A DNA stretch of 60,679 nt, taken from the NCBI GenBank assembly GCA_949948835.1, contig CATLHF010000011.1:1-60679 (forward strand), in the 5' to 3' direction. The notes beneath the pieces were generated by a model. It made no database searches. It had not been told where the DNA came from and worked only from the letters and a program-made list of their open reading frames with translations. Below, piece after piece: positions 36,801 to 45,387 of the stretch. The position numbers and the translations under genes are program-made. How positions within the stretch are numbered: the first letter of the stretch is position 1; every line of letters starts with the position of its first letter. This DNA is from an uncultured Clostridia bacterium (GTDB lineage Bacteria; Bacillota; Clostridia; TANB77; CAG-508).

Positions 36801-37610
36801 ATCCATCAAGCAAATGTCTTTTTTACGGTCTTCATATACATATTTTCTTGATGCAATATAATCTTCATAAATGCTTTGTAATAAATCCCATTTGATATCG
36901 ATAACTTCTAATTTGGTAAGAAATGTTGTATGACGGCAGTGGTCTGACCAATAGGTATCAATCATTTTCATTTCAGTCATGGTAGGATCTCTTTTTTCAG
37001 TATCTCTAAAGTATTCTTGACAGAATTTTAGGTCTGCAAGGTCCATTGCAAATCCATATTTTTCATAAAAAACTGCCGCATCTTCCTCTGTCATAGATGT
37101 AAATCCTTCAATTACTTTTACATTTTCTGGCTCTGGCATATTGTCTTCTAATGTTTCTGGTTTTTCAAGATTTGCTTCTCTCGAATCAACACTATTGATT
37201 AAATAGCTTTTAATTTTTGTTACATCTTCATCTGAAACATTTCCTTTTAATATATATACTTTTGCTGATTTTGCAATTGGTCTTTTTTCTCCACTAATAA
37301 TTTGTAGACATTCCTCTAGTGAATTTGCTCTTTGATCAAATTGACCAGGTAAAAACTCGGTTGCAAATACTTTATCTCCTTTTGCAAATTCATAAGTTTC
37401 GTCAAAGCAAATGTCTACTTGTGGTTCTGAAAATACCGTTTTCTTTGCTTTTTCGTATGTAGTATCGTCAATTCCTGATACATCATAACGATTTAGCAAA
37501 ATGATATCTGTTAAATCTTTTATTTGTAAGTTTTCTTGTAAATCATGTAAAATGTTCTTTGCTTCAATATCAAAGCCATCTTTTTTTTGTACATAAACTC
37601 TTCTTACCAT
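33885..37610 (-). CDS. purL: Phosphoribosylformylglycinamidine synthase PurL, large single-chain form
   Basis: This 1241-residue enzyme converts FGAR to FGAM using ATP and glutamine. The N-terminal and synthetase domains (KNETHNHPTEIEPFGGAATCLGG, GGRTGRDGCGGATG) are followed by a C-terminal class-I glutaminase domain (VFPGTNCEYDL; nucleophile Cys in GICNGFQALI; HGEGKF). Firmicutes often split PurL/PurQ/PurS, so the fused long form is typical of Clostridia and Gammaproteobacteria. Start MVRRVYVQKKDG at 37610. Confidence 0.95.
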   Translation of the reverse strand: MVRRVYVQKKDGFDIEAKNILHDLQENLQIKDLTDIILLNRYDVSGIDDTTYEKAKKTVFSEPQVDICFDETYEFAKGDKVFATEFLPGQFDQRANSLEECLQIISGEKRPIAKSAKVYILKGNVSDEDVTKIKSYLINSVDSREANLEKPETLEDNMPEPENVKVIEGFTSMTEEDAAVFYEKYGFAMDLADLKFCQEYFRDTEKRDPTMTEMKMIDTYWSDHCRHTTFLTKLEVIDIKWDLLQSIYEDYIASRKYVYEDRKKDICLMDVATIAAKELKKKGLLKDLDESEEINACSIKATIQVDGKPEEYLIMFKNETHNHPTEIEPFGGAATCLGGAIRDPLSGRVYVYQAMRVTGCGDPRTSIKETMPNKLPQRKLTNEAARGYSSYGNQIGLATGQVAEIYHPGYVAKRLEIGALVGAAPAKNVIRLRPEPGDKVILLGGRTGRDGCGGATGSSKAHTSESLTTCGAEVQKGNAPEERKIQRLFRNPEATKLIKRCNDFGAGGVSVAVGELADGLVINLDKVPKKYEGLDGTELAISESQERMAVVVRANDVEEFERLASLENIETSLVADVVEEPRVKMYWRGKCIVDISREFLDTNGDVKKANASITKPDDSNNYFDEKTPENKVEAWKQTVSDLNCCSQKGLVERFDSTIGAGTITMPFGGKYQLTPAEGMAARIPTLEGYSDTGTVMTYGYNPYLTSWSPFHGAVYAVIESVTKYVAMGGDYKKAWLTFQEYFEKLRNEPSRWGKPLAALLGAYLVQEKLGIAAIGGKDSMSGSYNELDVPPTLTSFCVGTIKVNGVISNEFKKADSKVMILKTKMDENSLPDFEDLKENYEIIHHLIEKGKVLSCSTIRHGGIADTITKSAIGNKIGFKFTSKEDLFKPMYGSFILEVSEEVNEEKLETLGCTIEQPEIRISENELLSLEELITIWEKPLEKVFPTNASVDKKDSDIKPVSSEKIGNQKANIQIAKPRVFIPVFPGTNCEYDLTKAFEDAGAVVNTAVFRNLKPETLIESIDVFEKEINNAQIIMLPGGFSAGDEPDGSGKFIAAVLRNPKLMDAIHKHLNEQDGLMLGICNGFQALIKLGLLPYGKIMDMDDTMPTLTFNDIARHQSKMVNTKVVSKLSPWFSKVSVGDEFIIPISHGEGKFVASEEVMKELIKNGQIATQYVDLNGNPTYDIRFNPNGSTYAVEGITSPDGRILGKMGHSERSYRSDILTNIPGNKNQKLFESGVEYYK

Positions 37611-37710
37611 TTGGTTAAAACCTCCTAATTTTTTTGAATTTCATCATAGGTAAATTATATTACACAACCACAAATTTATCAAGATTTTTCTACGGAAACT
37701 GACAAGAAAA

Positions 37711-37747
37711 AACAGATGGATTTGACAAAGTGTCTTATCCATCTGTT
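37711..37747 (-). terminator. Terminator of the gene at 37764
   Basis: AACAGATGGAT pairs with ATCCATCTGTT, followed by TTTT on the minus strand. Confidence 0.8.
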
Positions 37748-37763
37748 CCTTTTTGTTTTCAGA

Positions 37764-38111
37764 TTACTTTTTCATCTTTTCTGCCCACCTTCTCCAGAAT
37801 GTCTGTTTTTCTTTCCATGTAGCATCTGGATTGATATAGATGTGTGTGGTACTGTATATGTCTTTAATGTTTTCCGTACCATCTTCATACACTTCTACTA
37901 AAAGTCCCTTGTCGTCACATGCTGCTTTCATAGTAACCATATAAGGATTGTCAGTATAAATGCCCTTTTTGGTAATCCAATTTGCATAATTCTCAGTGTG
38001 ACCCTTTTGAATCATCCGCTCTTTTACCTGTTCTTTGGTAAATTCCCGATTCAAAATGATTAACTCATGGTTGTTCTGAAACGTAATCTTTGTATAAAGT
38101 AGTCTGCCCAT
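37764..38111 (-). CDS. Small standalone protein, paralogue of the gene at 5608
   Basis: 115 residues from ATG 38111 (SD AAAGGAGGAG); the longer frame from 38129 begins inside that SD leader. Homologous to the 5608 product: LYTKI start, LNREFTKEQVKERM core, TKKGI block, INPD and a Trp-rich basic tail. It has its own consensus promoter, conserved leader and terminator, and lies inside the purM-purL gap. Two in-frame CGG codons at 38016-38018 and 38046-38048 and a composition unlike the neighbours. A +1 shift at the first CGG reached in translation (38046) stops within 8 codons, and one at the second stops immediately. Confidence 0.65.
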   Translation of the reverse strand: MGRLLYTKITFQNNHELIILNREFTKEQVKERMIQKGHTENYANWITKKGIYTDNPYMVTMKAACDDKGLLVEVYEDGTENIKDIYSTTHIYINPDATWKEKQTFWRRWAEKMKK

Positions 38112-38114
38112 AGT

Positions 38115-38136
38115 CTCCTCCTTTGGCATAACGCCG
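38115..38136 (-). promoter_or_regulatory. Conserved leader with SD, family copy B
   Basis: CGGC-GT-TATGCC followed by AAAGGAGGAG; matches 5582-5603 except two bases. Confidence 0.6.
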
Positions 38137-38166
38137 GTGCATTTTATTAAAACTCTTACTTTTTAT

Positions 38167-38195
38167 ATTGTACTACATTTACATAATCTTGTCAA
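38167..38195 (-). promoter_or_regulatory. Consensus promoter of the gene at 37764
   Basis: TTGACA at 38195-38190 and TACAAT at 38172-38167, 17-base spacer, just past the purM stop. Confidence 0.8.
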
Positions 38196-38197
38196 TT

Positions 38198-39238
38198 TTA
38201 TAGATTAATATTAATTTCTTTGTTTCCTTCGGTTACCTCTCCGATAACATAGGCAGTTTCTCCTGCCTCTTTTAGGATTTGTAATGCAGTTTCTACTTCT
38301 TCTTTTGAAACGATAACTGCCATTCCAATTCCCATATTGAATGTGTTGTACATGTCTCTTAGAGGAATGTTTCCTTCTTTTTGGATTAGTTTGAATATGG
38401 CTGGTACTTCGTATGAATCTTTATTGATCGATAATGCTACTTTTTCGTTTAACATTCTTGGCATGTTTTCGTAGAAACCTCCACCAGTAATATGAGAAAT
38501 TCCTTTTACTTTTACTTGTTCTAGTAATGACAAAATTGGTTTTACATAGATTTTGGTTGGTGTAAGTAGTGCCTCTCCTAATGTGGTTCCTAATTCTTCT
38601 TTATATTCTTTTAGGTTTTCTTCCTTTACATTAAATACTTTTCGAACTAATGAAAATCCGTTCGAATGAACACCAGAAGAAGTAAGTCCTATTACAACAT
38701 CTCCTACTTCAATGGTTTCTGGATTTATCATTTTTTTCTTATCTACAATTCCTACACTAAATCCTGCTAAGTCATATTCATTTTCTGAATATAGTCCTGG
38801 CATTTCCGCGGTTTCTCCTCCAACTAGTGCGCATCCTGCCATTTTACATCCATTTGCTACTCCACTAACAATGGTTGCTACCATTTCTGGTATGTTTTTC
38901 CATAGTGACATATAATCTAAGAAGAATAGTGGTTTTGCTCCACAACAAATGATGTCATTCACACACATTGCCACACAGTCTTGTCCAATGGTATCATGTT
39001 TATCCATTAAAAATGCTAATTTTAATTTGGTTCCAACACCATCGGTTCCAGATACTAAAATTGGCTCTTCCATTTGTTTGGTGTCGATCGAAAATAGCCC
39101 TCCAAATCCTCCAAGGTCTGATATAACTCCACTAGTATATGTTTCTCTTACTGATTGTTTCATTAGTTCTACGGATTTGTATCCTGCTGTTACATCGACT
39201 CCTGCTTCTTTATAACTTTGACTATAACTTTTTTCCAT
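38198..39238 (-). CDS. purM: AIR synthetase PurM
   Basis: PurM closes the imidazole ring of AIR from FGAM with ATP. 346 residues. ATP-binding [31 protein letters not shown] and [11 protein letters not shown], and [15 protein letters not shown] are all conserved. Follows purA by 23 bases on the same strand. Confidence 0.96.
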   Translation of the reverse strand: MEKSYSQSYKEAGVDVTAGYKSVELMKQSVRETYTSGVISDLGGFGGLFSIDTKQMEEPILVSGTDGVGTKLKLAFLMDKHDTIGQDCVAMCVNDIICCGAKPLFFLDYMSLWKNIPEMVATIVSGVANGCKMAGCALVGGETAEMPGLYSENEYDLAGFSVGIVDKKKMINPETIEVGDVVIGLTSSGVHSNGFSLVRKVFNVKEENLKEYKEELGTTLGEALLTPTKIYVKPILSLLEQVKVKGISHITGGGFYENMPRMLNEKVALSINKDSYEVPAIFKLIQKEGNIPLRDMYNTFNMGIGMAVIVSKEEVETALQILKEAGETAYVIGEVTEGNKEININL

Positions 39239-39261
39239 TATATTCTCTCCTTAATATTTTC

Positions 39262-40518
39262 TTATTTTACGATGGTTTGTTTTTCATCTGCTCCAATTCC
39301 AATATATTTTACTTTTACTTTTGTATATTCTTCAATAAATTCAATATATTTTCTTGCATTTTCTGGTAAGTCTTCATATGTCGTTATTCCATCTTCCAAT
39401 TCCCATCCATCAAATTCTTTATAAATTGGTGTACAATTTTCTCTATCAATTGGAATGTACCCAATTTGTTCTCCTTTGTATTCATATGCAACACATACTT
39501 TAATTTTTCCTAATTTTCCAATGGTGTCCATATGGTTTACACATAGGCTTGTTAGTCCACAGATGAAACATGCATTCTTAACCATAACTAAATCAAGCCA
39601 TCCACATCTTCTTGGTCTTCCTGTCGTTGTTCCAAATTCATGTCCTAATTCTCTTATGCTATCTCCTATTTCATTTTCTTGTTCTGTGGTAAAAGGTCCT
39701 TCTCCTACTCTTGAGCAGTATGCTTTCATAACACCAATGACTTCATCTACTTTTGTTGGACCAATTCCTGCTCCTGATGCTGTTCCAGAAGCATTGCAAT
39801 TCGATGATGTAACATATGGGTAGTCTCCATGGTCTAAGTCTAAGTATAGTGCCTGCGCTCCTTCTACAATAATATTTTCATTTTTTTCATCTGCATCCAT
39901 TAGAATAAATTGTGTATCACATATATATGGTTTTAGTTTTTCAGCACAATTTATACATAATTGATATTCTTCTTCTACATCGACTTCTGGTTCTCCATAT
40001 TGCCTAAACATAGTGTTAGCAAGTAATACCGATTCTTGTATTTTCTTTTTTAAAGTAGATGGGTCGCATAAATCAAACATACGGATTCCTGTTCGATTAC
40101 ATTTTTCGGAATAGCATGGTCCGATTCCCCTTTTGGTTGTCCCTATTTTTTTTGCTTTTAATTTTTCATATAGTCCATCTAACTGTTTATGATGTGGTAG
40201 GATAACATGTGCCCTTTGGCTAATATGAAATCGTTCTTTCGTAATAGATATGTCAGCTTTTATCATTTCGTCTATTTCGGAAATTAATACTTCTGGGTCT
40301 ATTACGACTCCTGGTGCAATCACACAATTAACATTTTCTCTTATAATTGCAGATGGTAATAAGTGCATTTTATATTTCTTCCCATTTGCAACTACGGTAT
40401 GTCCTGCATTATTTCCCCCTGTTGCTCTAACTACTATTTTTGCATTTTTTGATTCAAAATGAGAGGCTCTTCCTTTTCCTTCATCTCCCCATTGAATTCC
40501 TACAATTAATTTAATCAT
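39262..40518 (-). CDS. purA: Adenylosuccinate synthetase PurA
   Basis: PurA commits IMP to AMP using GTP and aspartate. 418 residues. The P-loop-like IVGIQWGDEGKGRASH is at the start, where the usual GKGKIVD is altered to GKGRASH. The IMP site NNAGHTVV, GTTKRGIGPCYSEK and TTGRPRRCGWLDL are conserved. First gene of the purA-purM-(37764)-purL-purB block. Confidence 0.95.
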   Translation of the reverse strand: MIKLIVGIQWGDEGKGRASHFESKNAKIVVRATGGNNAGHTVVANGKKYKMHLLPSAIIRENVNCVIAPGVVIDPEVLISEIDEMIKADISITKERFHISQRAHVILPHHKQLDGLYEKLKAKKIGTTKRGIGPCYSEKCNRTGIRMFDLCDPSTLKKKIQESVLLANTMFRQYGEPEVDVEEEYQLCINCAEKLKPYICDTQFILMDADEKNENIIVEGAQALYLDLDHGDYPYVTSSNCNASGTASGAGIGPTKVDEVIGVMKAYCSRVGEGPFTTEQENEIGDSIRELGHEFGTTTGRPRRCGWLDLVMVKNACFICGLTSLCVNHMDTIGKLGKIKVCVAYEYKGEQIGYIPIDRENCTPIYKEFDGWELEDGITTYEDLPENARKYIEFIEEYTKVKVKYIGIGADEKQTIVK

Positions 40519-40628
40519 TTTCTTTTCCCTTCTTTGGCAAATACCATTGCCTTATTTCGACATTATCGTATCATAATACAAATGATAATTCAATTATTTT
40601 TTATGATTTTTTATATTTCAATAATAAA

Positions 40629-40652
40629 TAGGGTTGTATGATACAACCCTAC
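40629..40652 (-). terminator. Terminator of the pyr operon
   Basis: TAGGGTTGTA pairs with TACAACCCTA around TGA-like loop bases, T-rich on the minus side. Confidence 0.75.
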
Positions 40653-40657
40653 TATTT

Positions 40658-41566
40658 TTAGTTCATTTGAACTGTTCCTACAATTTCGTTTATATCTTGA
40701 ATGTTATATTTTTTCATATAGTCTTCGATACCATCTACTACTTTGATTGCAACATCTGGTGCAATGAAGTTTCCAGTTCCAATGGATACTGCACTTGCCC
40801 CTGCTAACATATATTCAATCGCATCATTTGCTGTTACAATTCCTCCTAATCCTAAAATTGGAATATTTACTTTCCCAGCTACTTGATATACCATTCTAAC
40901 TCCTACTGGTTTTACACATGGTCCTGAAAGTCCTCCTGTGTTGTTGGCAAGATGTGGACGTCTTGTATGAATATCAATACTCATTCCAAGTAATGTATTA
41001 ATTAAAGATACTCCATCTGCTCCTGCATCTTCGGCGCCTTTTGCAGGCATAGTAATATCGGTTACATTTGGGGTTAGTTTTACGATTAATGGTTTATCTA
41101 GCACTTTTCTTACTTGTGAAGTTACTTCTTTTACCCCTTCATAAGTAGTTCCAAAGGCTAAGCATCCTGCTTTAACATTAGGGCAAGATAGGTTTAATTC
41201 TACTCCATCAATATCTAATGTGTTTAATACTTTTGCCAGTTCTACATATTCCTCTATCGTGCTTCCACAAGCATTTACAATGATTGCTGTATCAAATTTC
41301 TTTAAATATGGTAAATCATTTTCCATAAAGTAAGTAACTCCTGGATTTTGAAGTCCTATAGCGTTTAACATTCCTGCTGGTGTTTCATATACACGTGGTG
41401 GTTTATTTCCTGCTCTTGGTTTTAAAGAAGTTCCTTTGGTACAAATTCCTCCTAATTTATTTAAATCAATAAATTCTTCAAATTCTCTTCCATATCCAAA
41501 TGTTCCTGATGCAACTGTTACTGGATTTTTCATTTTAATTCCTGCTAAATTAACACTTGTATTCAT
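40658..41566 (-). CDS. pyrD: Dihydroorotate dehydrogenase PyrD, type 1B catalytic subunit
   Basis: PyrD oxidises dihydroorotate to orotate with FMN. 302 residues with VTVASGTFGYGREF, NLSCPNVKAGCLAFG (active-site Cys in the SCPN loop) and GLGGIVTANDAIEYMLAGASAVSIGT. The type 1B form works with PyrK, which is encoded 15 bases upstream in the same operon. Last gene of pyrC-pyrF-pyrK-pyrD. Confidence 0.95.
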   Translation of the reverse strand: MNTSVNLAGIKMKNPVTVASGTFGYGREFEEFIDLNKLGGICTKGTSLKPRAGNKPPRVYETPAGMLNAIGLQNPGVTYFMENDLPYLKKFDTAIIVNACGSTIEEYVELAKVLNTLDIDGVELNLSCPNVKAGCLAFGTTYEGVKEVTSQVRKVLDKPLIVKLTPNVTDITMPAKGAEDAGADGVSLINTLLGMSIDIHTRRPHLANNTGGLSGPCVKPVGVRMVYQVAGKVNIPILGLGGIVTANDAIEYMLAGASAVSIGTGNFIAPDVAIKVVDGIEDYMKKYNIQDINEIVGTVQMN

Positions 41567-41581
41567 ATTTTTCTCCTTTTC

Positions 41582-42376
41582 TTAAATTTCTACATCTGTT
41601 GCATTAAATACTGGTCCTGCTTTACATACGTGCCAATATTCTGGTGCATCACTTGGACTTTTTGCTGTTTTTACAGCACATCCTAAACATGCTCCTAATC
41701 CACATGCCATTTTTTGTTCTAGTGAGATTTCACATGGGATGTTGTTTTCGTTTGCAAAAGCTTGTACTGCTTTTAACATTGGTAATGGTCCACAGGCAAA
41801 TATTTTATCTGGTGCTTGTTTCTGGCAGTCTTTTTTTAGCTCATTAATGGCAAATCCAGAAATTCCGTAGCTTCCATCGTCTGTTGTAATGGTTAATTCA
41901 TCTGATACATTTTTAAATTCTTCTTCTAACGTGATTAGTTCCTTGTTTCGAAATCCCATATAAACATGAACATTTGTAGTTGTTTTCTGTTTTAATTCTT
42001 TTGCAAGTTCATATAGTGGAAACATTCCAATTCCCCCACCAATGATAGCTACATTTTGATAATCTTTTACTTTAAATGTTCCATATCCAAGTGGTCCAAT
42101 AATATCTAACTTTTCTCCAACTTTACGTTTGCTAAGTAGCTCGGTTCCTTTTCCTTTTACTTGGAAAATAAACTCTAAAATTCCATTTTCTTTGTCTAAG
42201 TTATAGATACTAATTGGTCGTCTTAATAATGGTTCAATTCCATCAACTACTCGAATTTCAATAAAATGTCCTGGTTTTGATGAAGATACAATTTCTTCTG
42301 CTTTAATGCTAAATTTGTATAAGTCTTGTTTTAGTTGTTCAATTTTTACAATCTCTGCTTTGCAATTTACTTTCAT
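41582..42376 (-). CDS. pyrK: Dihydroorotate dehydrogenase electron-transfer subunit PyrK
   Basis: PyrK carries FAD and a [2Fe-2S] cluster that pass electrons from PyrD to NAD. 264 residues. The flavin-binding RRPISIYN and NAD-binding IIGGGIGMFPLYELA are present, with cluster cysteines in EQKMACGLGACLGCAVK and WHVCKAGPVF. Intact. Confidence 0.95.
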   Translation of the reverse strand: MKVNCKAEIVKIEQLKQDLYKFSIKAEEIVSSSKPGHFIEIRVVDGIEPLLRRPISIYNLDKENGILEFIFQVKGKGTELLSKRKVGEKLDIIGPLGYGTFKVKDYQNVAIIGGGIGMFPLYELAKELKQKTTTNVHVYMGFRNKELITLEEEFKNVSDELTITTDDGSYGISGFAINELKKDCQKQAPDKIFACGPLPMLKAVQAFANENNIPCEISLEQKMACGLGACLGCAVKTAKSPSDAPEYWHVCKAGPVFNATDVEI

Positions 42377-42390
42377 TTTTTTCTCCTTTT

Positions 42391-43323
42391 TTATTTATTT
42401 TTAATCGCCCCATTTAGTTCATCTCTCATACGAATTGCTTCTGCTCTTGTTGCACTCGCAAATTCTTCTTCCGAAAATTGTTCTTTCCATTGGTCTTTTT
42501 TGTAAGCACACATTAGGCTTCTTGAAGCATTAACAATTCCTCCAATTCCATTTTTATCAAATCCAAGGGCAATGTCCCCTGCCTTTCCCCCTTGTGCACC
42601 ATAACCTGGAATTAAGAAGAAAGTATGTGGTGCTAGTTTCCTTAAGGATTCTAGTTGTTCTGGATATGTTGCTCCTACTACTGATGATACACTACTATAT
42701 CCATATTCTCCAACTAATTCTTCTCCCCACTTTTCAATTAGGATTGCTACTTCTTCATAAATGTTTCTTCCATTTTCTAGTTTTAAGTCTTGTAGTTCTC
42801 CTGAAGATGGATTTGAGGTTTTATCTATAATAAACATTCCTTTTCCATATTTTTTACAGTCCTCGATAAATGGTTTTACACCATCGATTCCTAAATATGG
42901 GTTAATCGTTACAAAATCTACATCAAATATAGCTTCTTCTTTTTCTAATAATGGTGTTTTTCCAAGGTATGCATTGGAATATCCTGCTGCTGTTGAACCA
43001 ATATCTCCTCTTTTAATATCAGCAATAACAATCATTCCTTTTTCTTTTGCATATTGACAGGTTTGGTTAAAAGCATTGATTCCTTCTACTCCAAACATTT
43101 CATAAAATGCGATTTGTGGTTTTACTGCTGGAATAATGTCATAAGTTGCATCAATTAAAGCTTTGTTAAATTCTACAATTGCTTTACAAGCTCCTTCGAT
43201 TGTTTTATCGTATTTTGATGTGATACAACTTGGTATCATATCATATCTTGGGTCTAGTCCAATGACCGTTGGATTATCTAATTCTTTGATTTTATCAATT
43301 AGTTTGTCCATTGCATTTTTCAT
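42391..43323 (-). CDS. pyrF: Orotidine 5'-phosphate decarboxylase PyrF, long type
   Basis: PyrF decarboxylates OMP to UMP. The 310-residue long form has PTVIGLDPRYDMIPS, VKPQIAFYE, the catalytic DIKRGDIGSTAAGY and FFLIPGYGAQGGKAGD. Located between pyrC and pyrK with 14-15 base gaps. Confidence 0.94.
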   Translation of the reverse strand: MKNAMDKLIDKIKELDNPTVIGLDPRYDMIPSCITSKYDKTIEGACKAIVEFNKALIDATYDIIPAVKPQIAFYEMFGVEGINAFNQTCQYAKEKGMIVIADIKRGDIGSTAAGYSNAYLGKTPLLEKEEAIFDVDFVTINPYLGIDGVKPFIEDCKKYGKGMFIIDKTSNPSSGELQDLKLENGRNIYEEVAILIEKWGEELVGEYGYSSVSSVVGATYPEQLESLRKLAPHTFFLIPGYGAQGGKAGDIALGFDKNGIGGIVNASRSLMCAYKKDQWKEQFSEEEFASATRAEAIRMRDELNGAIKNK

Positions 43324-43338
43324 GATTTTTTCTCTCCT

Positions 43339-44613
43339 TTATTTTTCGTATACGATTCTTCCACCTACGATGGTGTACATGACTTTTCCTTTTAATGTTT
43401 TACCAATAAATGGTGTGTTTTTGGATTTTGATACAATGCTTTCTTTTTCATATACATATTCCATGTTTGGATCAAAGATGGTAATGTCTGCGTCATATCC
43501 TTCTTTTAGTTGTCCTTTTGTTTCTAATTTTAATAGTTTTGCAGGTGTGTATGATGTTAGGCGAACTAAATCTAAGTAACTTAAGTGTTTTGGTTCAATT
43601 AGGTTGGTAATGCTTGCTGCAAGGGCTGTTTCAAATCCAATAATTCCATTTGGTGCCTGGCTTAGTGGTTTTTGTTTTTCTTCTTCACTATGTGGTGCAT
43701 GGTCTGTGATGATAGCATCTATGGTTCCATCTTGCAATCCTTTTATGATAGCAAGTCTATCTTCTTCTTCTCTTAGTGGTGGATTCATTTTTGCATTGGT
43801 TCCAGATGTTAATACTTCTTTTACTGTAAAGCTGTAGTAATGTGGACATGTTTCACAAGTGATTTTTACGCCACGTTTTTTGGCATCACGAATCATCGCT
43901 ACCGATGTTTTTGTACTTATATGACAGATATGACCTCTTACTTTATTGGTTTCTGATATAACAATTTCACGAGCTGCCATAATTTCTTCTGCTTCTGGTA
44001 ATACGCCTTCTACTCCTAATTTATCTGCTACTTCTCCTGCATTGATTGCACCTGCTGCTACTGATTTTTCTTCACAATGAGATGCAACAAAACTATTTTG
44101 TAAATCAGCATTTATCATGGCTTGTCTCATCATTTTTGCATTTACGACTGGCATTCCATCATCTGAGAAAGCAATTGCTCCTGCTTGTTTCATTTCTTCA
44201 AAATCAACTAATTCTTCTCCTTTTTCTCCTTTGGAAACACTTGCATATGGAAGAACATTACATAGATTTACTCGTTTTGCTTCTTCTATAATTTCTTTTA
44301 ATACTTCTTTATTATCTGGAGTTGGCTTTGTATTTGGCATAGGACAAATTGTTGTAAATCCACCTTTTACTGCACTTTTTGAACCTGTCTCTATTGTTTC
44401 TTTGTATTCAAACCCTGGTTGTCTTAAATGACAGTGCATATCAATCATGCCTGGCATTACCATTAATCCTGTACAGTCAATGGTGTTATCTGCTACATCA
44501 TTAATTTGGTTTGCAATTTTTACAATTTTATTATCTTCTATTAAGATATCCATTTTTTGATTGCATCTTGATGCATAATCAATTACATTTCCGTTTTTTA
44601 GTAAGATTGTCAT
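43339..44613 (-). CDS. pyrC: Dihydroorotase PyrC
   Basis: PyrC closes carbamoyl-aspartate to dihydroorotate. The 424-residue type-I amidohydrolase has DMHCHLRQPG (His-x-His), AFSDDGMPV, later His ligands, and IITDHAPHSEEEKQ with the catalytic Asp. First gene of the pyr operon. I see no clear PyrR attenuator in the 229 bases upstream. Confidence 0.95.
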   Translation of the reverse strand: MTILLKNGNVIDYASRCNQKMDILIEDNKIVKIANQINDVADNTIDCTGLMVMPGMIDMHCHLRQPGFEYKETIETGSKSAVKGGFTTICPMPNTKPTPDNKEVLKEIIEEAKRVNLCNVLPYASVSKGEKGEELVDFEEMKQAGAIAFSDDGMPVVNAKMMRQAMINADLQNSFVASHCEEKSVAAGAINAGEVADKLGVEGVLPEAEEIMAAREIVISETNKVRGHICHISTKTSVAMIRDAKKRGVKITCETCPHYYSFTVKEVLTSGTNAKMNPPLREEEDRLAIIKGLQDGTIDAIITDHAPHSEEEKQKPLSQAPNGIIGFETALAASITNLIEPKHLSYLDLVRLTSYTPAKLLKLETKGQLKEGYDADITIFDPNMEYVYEKESIVSKSKNTPFIGKTLKGKVMYTIVGGRIVYEK

Positions 44614-44842
44614 ATGTTACCTCCTATTATTTTTTCTTGCCTCATTCTATCATTTCCCGTAGGCTTTTGCAATATTTTTAATAAATTTGTTTATACTACT
44701 ATTACTTTTTATAAAATTATATATTATAGTATAGCTGTTGTTTCTAAATAATTTTTTTCTAAATTATTTTCCCAACAAATCATTTTTTCATCGACGCGTG
44801 TTATGGTACGTGCTACAATTTAATATGTAAGGAAAATTCAAT

Positions 44843-45322
44843 TTGAAGAGTTATTCATCAAAAGAAATTATTAAACTTCTTATCAAAGACGGTTGGTATG
44901 AGTATCAGTCTGCTACAGGCAGTCATCACTCATTTAAACATCCCTCTGTTTTTAGTTATGATGAAGATGAGATATCAATTTCATTTCCAGATTTAGCTGG
45001 ATGTATTTCTTGTGCTTCTAATGATGAAGAAGCATTATATATGACAAAAGATGCCCTGGGTTTATATCTTGTTTGCGCTGAAGAAGACAATGAAATTCTA
45101 CTAGAGCCTAGCAGGTTAAATGAAATTCAATTAAATAAAAATGAAAGAGCTATTCTTGTTGAAGTAAATATGCCTTTATTTCGAATGAGTGTAGAAAACA
45201 GTGCTGTAAAAAAGACTTTAACGATTCCTAAATGGCTTAATGATTTTGCTGAAAAAAATAAAGTTAATTTTTCGCAAGTATTACAACAAGCCTTAAAAGA
45301 ATATTTACGATTAAGTAGATAA
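44843..45322 (+). CDS. HicA-HicB chimera (toxin fragment fused to antitoxin)
   Basis: 159 residues starting at TTG after AAGGAAAATTCAA. Residues 1-34 (KEIIKLLIKDGWYEYQS, then GSHHSFKHP) match the first half of the HicA mRNA interferase including its catalytic His motif. From about residue 37 the chain is HicB: YDEDEISISFPDLAGCISCASNDEEAL, then a C-terminal ribbon-helix-helix-type segment (LTIPKWLNDFAEKNKVNFSQVLQQALKEYL). The HicA C-terminal half and the HicB start codon are missing at the join, as if a deletion fused the two genes. The result may be an antitoxin-only repressor. Confidence 0.7.
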   Translation: MKSYSSKEIIKLLIKDGWYEYQSATGSHHSFKHPSVFSYDEDEISISFPDLAGCISCASNDEEALYMTKDALGLYLVCAEEDNEILLEPSRLNEIQLNKNERAILVEVNMPLFRMSVENSAVKKTLTIPKWLNDFAEKNKVNFSQVLQQALKEYLRLSR

Positions 45323-45387
45323 GTTCTTATTCTATTTTATCTCCATTTTGCATATGGTTTAGTAATCATTGTTATGGAGGTTTTTTT

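Noticed and set aside
44614..44842. PyrR attenuator or riboswitch upstream of pyrC
   Set aside because: I see no convincing anti-terminator/terminator pair or conserved aptamer.
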